A stretch of 22,287 nt of DNA. It comes from Chromera velia (taxonomy: Eukaryota; Sar; Chromeraceae). Location of the stretch: positions 1-22,287 of the forward strand of contig JAHBMJ010002138.1 of the NCBI GenBank assembly GCA_018398765.1, written 5' to 3'. The first letter of the stretch is position 1; each line of letters begins with the position of its first letter. Shown here in pieces: positions 17,701 through 22,287 of this stretch. The notes beneath the pieces were generated by a model. That model worked only from the letters and a program-made list of their open reading frames with translations, was not told where the DNA came from and made no database searches. A program made the position numbers and the translations under genes.

Positions 17701-20700
17701 CTCAGTCAGTCAATGAGTCATTCAGTCTTTCAGTCAGTCAGTGAGTAAATCAGTCAGTCAGTCAGTCACTCAATTAGTCAGTCAGTCAGCCAGTCGCATC
17801 CTCTTTCTCGGTTCCTCTCGCTCTTCCTCTCTCTGTCTCTCCATTCCGTCCCTTCCCCTCTCTCCCGCTCTTTCTTGAGCTGCTAGTCGCTTTTGCTGCC
17901 AGAGCCCTTTTCTTGCCTTACTTCTCTCCAAAGGTTTGCAGTCCGTAATTCTTCGCCTTCCTGTTCGGTTTGAGTGGGCCCGTCTCGTTACAGGACGACT
18001 TGACGTACGCGGGCTGCGGAATTTGACAGCGTTTTGTCAAGACCCTTTTCGTTTTCAATGTTGTCGGCTGTACACGAAGCTTGATGTTCCAGAGAAATCC
18101 CGAATTTATTTGCCCGTTGTTCACTGTTGCTTTCATCGTCTTTTTTCCTGCAGACAACGCGATGAATCTTCGCATCTTCGCTCGCCTCGGTCAGCCGTCC
18201 TTTGTCTAGTTGTGCGTGTGTTTGTGTGCGCACTCTTCGTTTTTGCCCTTTGTCTAGCTGTCTGCATGCCCACATATCGGGATGCACCGTGATGCCATGG
18301 GGACACGACAAGAAAAGAGGGTCCGATCTCTAGTGCAGAAAGAATTGATTTAGAGCTGAAAACCGAAAGTGAATATGAGGGCGTTGTATCCCGGAAGGGC
18401 CTCACGGGTTTGCAGCAAGAGAATGTGCACTCATGACAGAAAGATATGCCGCGTAAAAGGCAACCATAAGGGGGAATGCCCGAGACAAAAGCTTCACATA
18501 GGCAGATTCCACTTATTGTCCATCCACCTACTTGCGTGCTTGCTGCATGGTGTGCAAGAAAACAGCCTGCATATAAATCCAGCAATAATACGAAAAAAGC
18601 GAATCCAGGGAGGACAAAAAAAAATGACAGCCACGTCTCTGTATTCTTGTCTGCCGGCAATTGCGTGGTTCTGACATAATGTCTGCATGTTTCTGTCTTT
18701 TTTTGTTCTGCACACAGTTCCTGAAGTTGCCAACGACATCAATTTTCCCGCCACGCCCTTCGGGGAGGAACCCCCCCCTTCCCCGCACCCTGCTCATCGC
18801 ACTGGAAAGCGACTGCGGTCTCTACCTAAAAAGGTTCATCGCGGTGGTATGGATAACCGCAAAGACCCAAGCATCAAGAGTCTGTGGCCTCTTCAGGAAG
18901 AGGCTGTTGATTTCGTTAAGGAGAGACTGGGAGGTTACCCTCGAGAGAACTCACGTATGCACAGTGGCACTATTTGCGTCGCTTCGGACAAAGCCGCACG
19001 AACCGGCAGATCAGTCGGTTTTGACCCGTTCGACCGTTACCTCATATCGGTCGCAGTCCCTATTCTCTTCCCGTACGGCGTCTGTGAGTCAGCAGATGAG
19101 AAGAAGTCTTATTCGACTTTTTGGAAAGAGACACTGCGCGCGCAACTTCTTGCAGCCATCGGAGACGCGTTCCCAAACTCCCAGGTCGGTGCAGAAAGCT
19201 CGACCTCTATGGGGCATGAAGGAAGAAGTATGGCGTGGCCTTTTCAATTCGCTTGCTGATGTGAAGGTTCTGATTTTGTGCTTGCTGTGTGGTTGCTTGC
19301 AGGCTTCTCAGATCGTGGTCAAGAAGGAGGAAGACGACTCGGAGGGAGGAGACTCAGACTCTCGTGGAGGAAGTAACAGACAGCTTCTGTTCACATGGAA
19401 ACAGCTCCTTGCCGATGGAGTCATCGACCCCGACTCCTTCAAGGTGGAGATAGGCGAAATCACACAAGAGTCAAGGGCAGACCAACAGTCGGAGGACTTC
19501 ATGGTCGTGCAAGCCACCTTTGACCTACGTACGTCAGTGAATTCTTTGTCTTTTTCACAGTGGTCACTTACGCACGTCCTCTGTTTCTGCAATCCAAGGT
19601 CCTTCGTGGGATGGATTGTGACAGAAGGGTGGCAGTCCAGGATCGTCTGGTTGGGCTTCTGCTTGCCTTTCTTTACACTCTCTCTGGTGGTTTCTGTGGT
19701 AGATCTTTTCCCTCTGTTTTTGTCTTTTCTCTTGAATGTCTCTGTCACCCACTTGTTTGTGAGATAGTGAATGTGTGGCAGAAACCTCTGACTGACCTCT
19801 GCTTGCTTCATCATTTGCATACTTGCATGTAGAGTGGAACCGGGAGCTGATGAGGCCATGGACACGGGAACGGGAAGGAAAAGTGACCATCCCAAAAGAA
19901 GTCCCTGCAGAAGGAGAGCAGGGAGAGCAGCCATTGGTAGTCGTTTGCACACAGGATTTCAACAGAGAACACCTCTTTCTTCCCGTCAAGCGATTGCTGG
20001 AGAGGGTGCTGAAAAGCAACGCCCTTGCGTCCGTCGCGAGGAACGCAGGATTTCACGAGCCGCTGCCCAACGTGATTCGTCCAAGGCGTGGACTAGGAAA
20101 CCAACGCGGCACGAATGGGGCTACGGGAGAGGTGTTTGTCCCCCCTGGGCCTTTCCTTTACCCCCATCAGTCTTTTCCCACCGAGGCCTTGAAAAAGTAC
20201 AAAGAGCACTGCCAATCACAGAGCCCTCTGACTGAACTGTTTGAGTCTGCCTCTTCGGAGGGGGAACTTGAATCTGGAGGCTCTGGGATCCCGAGTACGG
20301 TCCAGATTTTGGTCGCCTGTACATATACCCTTGAGCCGCAGGCAAAGGATTTTCCCATCTCCGTTCTCAAGCGCTGCGGTGTTGAGATGTCGGATGTGTT
20401 GAGAGATCTCTGCACACACACACGAGATGTTGCTCTCGACTCTACCGACGGCGGGAGACTGTCGATACCAATTCGTGAGGATTGCAATGCGGAGTCATTG
20501 AGGAGGTGGGACGCAACGCAAGAGGCTTCGTGGGTTGGAGTTCTGGACCCTGAAATGTGCCAGCAGCGCCTGCTGGGGGGGCAGGAGAGTGATAGCGTTG
20601 TTGTGGGTCCGCCCGATGAGAGAGGCGGCAGTTCGTTCGGAGGTTCGAGATCTTCCCATTCCGCTGCGTCTGCAAGCGGAAACAATTCGATCTCGCCGTC

Positions 20701-21873
20701 AGCGGACCTCGCCTTTCGTGGTTGGCTTCAGGTGTCAGTCCGCAGTAGGTCGATTCCGAAAGAGACGGCAGGAGGAGGTTCCAACAGTCCCACGAGAAAA
20801 GGACCGAAAAAGAAAAAGGGCGGAAAGGATGGGAAGGATGATGAAGGAAGTGCAACGGGTGAGGGAACAAACAATGGTGGGAACATGGGGGGTTGGGGAG
20901 GCGGTCGGAGCGGAAAAGGGGCCAGAGGCGGAAGCAGTGTGGGGGGTAGGGGTGGAAGTGATGGAGGGGATAGGGGCGGAAGCGGAGGGGTGCACGGAAA
21001 TGACCACCAAACCGCAGAGAGCCAGGGAGAGGGGAAACCGCAGACCGAAGACGAGCATCGACAGAACAGGTCAATCATGCAGCTATTGACTCTGTGAAAG
21101 TTAGAGAGAGAGCATGGATGGCGAGACTTTAACTGGCCGAGTCGGCAGGAAATTGATGCGTTCTTGTAGTGATGCGTCTCTGTCTGTGAATACATCGTTC
21201 GTGCTTCCGTGCGCGCTCAATGGCAGTGCAGTGAAGCTTCTGGCTGGTACCCTTTGTGCCTGAATCTATGTCTCTTTGCAACCCCCGTGCTCATGTTCAG
21301 CAGGAAGCGTCCGCCTGAGGGAGACAAGCCGAGTAAAGGGGAATCGGGAGAACCAAACTAAGAGGGGGACTCGGAGCTCTGGATCGGGTCGGGTTGCCCT
21401 GCCTGAGCAGGTTGGGCAGGGTGACGAGAAGAAGAGCCACGAAGAGAAACGTCAGCTCGCATCCTTCTAGAAAACGAATGAATGGATGACGGGGGGGGGG
21501 AGGGAATTAAAGATTGAACGGAGGAAGCAAAGCGAAAGGCAAGGGGGGAAGGAAGAGAGTGCGGAAATGAACGAAGGAAGGAGAACAGGAAGCGAAGCAC
21601 GGAATTCAGAAGAACGGAAGGTCCTTCGTATGCTCCTTGAGAACGAACGAATGAATGGATCGCTGAATAGGACAAAAGTAAGGAAGGAGAGAAGCAATTG
21701 TGTAACTGAATCAAATTCCATTACATTGTCCAACTTTGTGTGCATTCTCTTTGTATCGTCAGTCTTCATCCATGTCTTCTTTCTAAGACTTTTGTCAATT
21801 CCTTCTTGCAGGTCGGAAAGTTCCAGTGCACAAGGAAAACACCAGCGGCATTTCTGATGATGAAGCAGTTCAG
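14067..21873 (+). CDS. Large unrecognised multi-exon gene, 3' end beyond window
   Basis: Exons inferred on the plus strand: 14067-14468, 14571-14729, 14809 to about 15141, about 15273-15462, 15781-16260, 18718-19184, 19303-19528, 19833-21069, 21304-21332, 21812-21873, then onwards past the edge. All joins keep phase, giving about 1,195 residues in the window. I recognise no family. Visible features are a globular N-terminal part (exons 1-2), an acidic Glu/Lys tract with repeated VKxE motifs, two mixed regions with strand- and helix-like segments, and a C-terminal disordered tract with [14 protein letters not shown] and a long Gly/Ser/Arg run. The Lys clusters and VKxE motifs suggest a nuclear protein. 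A frame break near 15200 is unresolved. The start at 14067 (GCCGGCATGA) is preferred over 14010 only for context. Confidence 0.6.
14809..15462 (+). other. Unknown gene, exons 3-4: acidic VKxE repeat tract with a frame break
   Basis: The exon after CTTTGCAG reads [19 protein letters not shown] and becomes an acidic tract ([29 protein letters not shown]). The frame stops at TAG 15250-15252. A second frame continues with the same kind of repeat ([33 protein letters not shown]) and then [20 protein letters not shown] to a GTGAGT donor at 15463. Either an intron (for example 15142-15272, GTACCT to GAGCAG, which restores frame) or an indel in the G-rich tract joins the two frames. Confidence 0.5.
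15781..16260 (+). other. Unknown gene, exon 5
   Basis: This exon follows TTTCTGCTCGCAG and encodes about 160 residues of ordinary mixed composition ([64 protein letters not shown]). It ends RPH plus one base at a GTCAGT donor. Codon-level composition is unlike the repeat that follows. The phase fits the previous donor (15463) and the next acceptor (18717). Confidence 0.6.
16261..18717 (+). other. Repeat-filled intron of the unknown gene
   Basis: This inferred 2.46-kb intron starts GTCAGTTTGTCATC and ends TTCTGCACACAG. The first 1.5 kb is the GTCA satellite. The remainder (17795-18717) is ordinary sequence in which no exon fitting phase 1 on both sides could be found. Confidence 0.55.
16262..17792. 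repeat. GTCA/TCAG tetranucleotide satellite
   Basis: About 1.5 kb is built from GTCA units, with recurrent variants such as AATTAGTCATTCAGTCTGTC and GTCAATCAGTC and an ATTC run at about 17012-17048. Longer blocks recur at about 16,680-17,120 and 17,285-17,670, at offsets near 602-606. Because 4 and 3 share no factor, every open frame through it encodes a Ser-Val-Ser-Gln-like peptide, which is not evidence of a gene. Confidence 0.98.
18718..19528 (+). other. Unknown gene, exons 6-7
   Basis: Exon 6 (18718-19184) encodes [17 protein letters not shown], a basic Pro-rich stretch, [18 protein letters not shown] and [20 protein letters not shown]. It ends NSQ at GTCGGT. Exon 7 (19303-19528) follows TTGCTTGCAG and encodes [18 protein letters not shown], another VKxE in an acidic context, then [19 protein letters not shown], ending at GTACGT in phase 1. 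Confidence 0.6.
19833..21097 (+). other. Unknown gene, exon 8 (largest) with disordered C-terminal tract
   Basis: This open block follows GCATGTAG. It encodes [54 protein letters not shown] and [19 protein letters not shown] Ser-rich stretch comes next, then [17 protein letters not shown], which resembles a nuclear-localisation signal, and about 70 residues of Gly/Arg/Ser. The frame stops at TGA 21095-21097. A phase-2 donor at 21070 (AG then GTCAAT) would instead join exon 9. Either end is possible, and the splice is preferred because two further phase-matched exons follow. Confidence 0.65.
21304..21873 (+). other. Unknown gene, small exons 9-10
   Basis: The exon 9 candidate (21304-21332, 29 nt) follows a tandem CAGCAG acceptor and encodes KRPPEGDKP. 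Its GTAAAG donor is in phase 1. Exon 10 (21812-21873, 62 nt) has a strong TTCCTTCTTGCAG acceptor and a CAG/GTACGC donor and encodes [20 protein letters not shown]. Without splicing at 21333 the frame ends at TAA 21359-21361, which would be an alternative C-terminus. Confidence 0.45.
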
Positions 21874-21879
21874 GTACGC

Positions 21880-22039
21880 AACCTCTCTCTCTTTCTCTCT
21901 TTCTCTTTCTCTCTCTCTTTCTCTTTCTCTCTTTCTTCCTCTTTCTCTTTCTGTCTTTCTTTCTCTTTCTCTTTCTCTTTCTCTCTCTCTCTCTCTCTTT
22001 CTCTTTCTCTTTCTCTTTCTCTTTCTTTCTTTCTTTCTT

Positions 22040-22076
<37 letters not shown>
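21880..22076. repeat. CT/CTTT pyrimidine microsatellite
   Basis: About 200 bases of CTCTTT, CTTT and CT repeats begin just after the GTACGC donor of the last visible exon, inside the intron. It is a long polypyrimidine strand that could form triplex DNA. Confidence 0.97.
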
Positions 22077-22078
<2 letters not shown>

Positions 22079-22094
22079 GTGTGTGTGCGCGCGC

Positions 22095-22132
<38 letters not shown>

Positions 22133-22172
22133 GTGTGTATGTATGTGTGCGTGCGTACGTGGTGCATGCGTA

Positions 22173-22212
<40 letters not shown>

Positions 22213-22251
22213 CGTGTGTGCGTGTGTGCGTGCGTACGTGGTGCATGCGTA

Positions 22252-22287
<36 letters not shown>
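22077..22287. repeat. GT microsatellite running off the window end
   Basis: The stretch is GT-rich with GCGT variants and continues to the final base. A block of roughly 40 bases (GTGCGTGCGTACGTGGTGCATGCG and the bases following) occurs twice, at about 22149-22200 and 22228-22279, 79 bases apart. The window probably ends here because the assembly could not pass the repeat. Confidence 0.95.

Noticed and set aside
16262-17792. Possible CRISPR-like array
   Set aside because: There are no distinct spacers. It is a degenerate tetranucleotide satellite in a eukaryotic intron.
17936-18292. 118-residue plus-strand open frame in the large intron
   Set aside because: It cannot be inserted as an exon with phase 1 on both sides, has no proper ATG at its left end and has no recognisable domain.

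Overview
The window is nuclear DNA from an intron-rich eukaryote, not a prokaryote. Coding blocks are joined by phase-consistent introns that nearly all end in TGCAG. Non-coding DNA is full of microsatellites. A ciliary transition-zone gene implies a species with flagellated cells. GC near 50 percent, long low-complexity inserts and repeat-laden introns suggest a protist; a photosynthetic alveolate such as a chromerid, or a stramenopile alga, would fit, but the sequence alone does not settle this. Both window ends lie in repeats, as expected for a whole contig.

Layout. Minus strand, 11277 down to 1: a gene of about 16 exons for a nephrocystin-4 (NPHP4) orthologue of roughly 2,290 residues. 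Its order matches animal nephrocystin-4 from the N-terminal C2-like region to the C-terminus, with a long Pro/Gln/Met-rich insert in the middle. Positions 11278-12153 are a divergent intergenic region with an AT dinucleotide tract. Plus strand, 12154-12822: a single-exon gene for a secreted 222-residue protein with 18 cysteines in two similar halves. Positions 12823-14066 hold a 430-bp GT microsatellite (with one N) and the region upstream of the next gene. Plus strand, 14067 to beyond 21873: an unrecognised multi-exon gene, open at the right edge, for a large acidic, Gly- and Lys-rich, probably nuclear protein with a cluster of sumoylation-type motifs. Its largest intron (16261-18717) is mostly a 1.5-kb GTCA/TCAG tetranucleotide satellite. 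From 21880 to the end the sequence is CT-rich and then GT-rich microsatellite inside that gene's last visible intron.

The three genes show no obvious pathway link. The most unusual feature is the splicing landscape. About ten of some two dozen inferred donors have C at +3, typically GTCAGT. One intron appears to be GC-AG. The satellite in the third gene is built from the same GTCAGT and CAG words used as splice sites. All exon joins were inferred by eye from reading frame, phase and protein similarity, so they are models, not measured transcripts.
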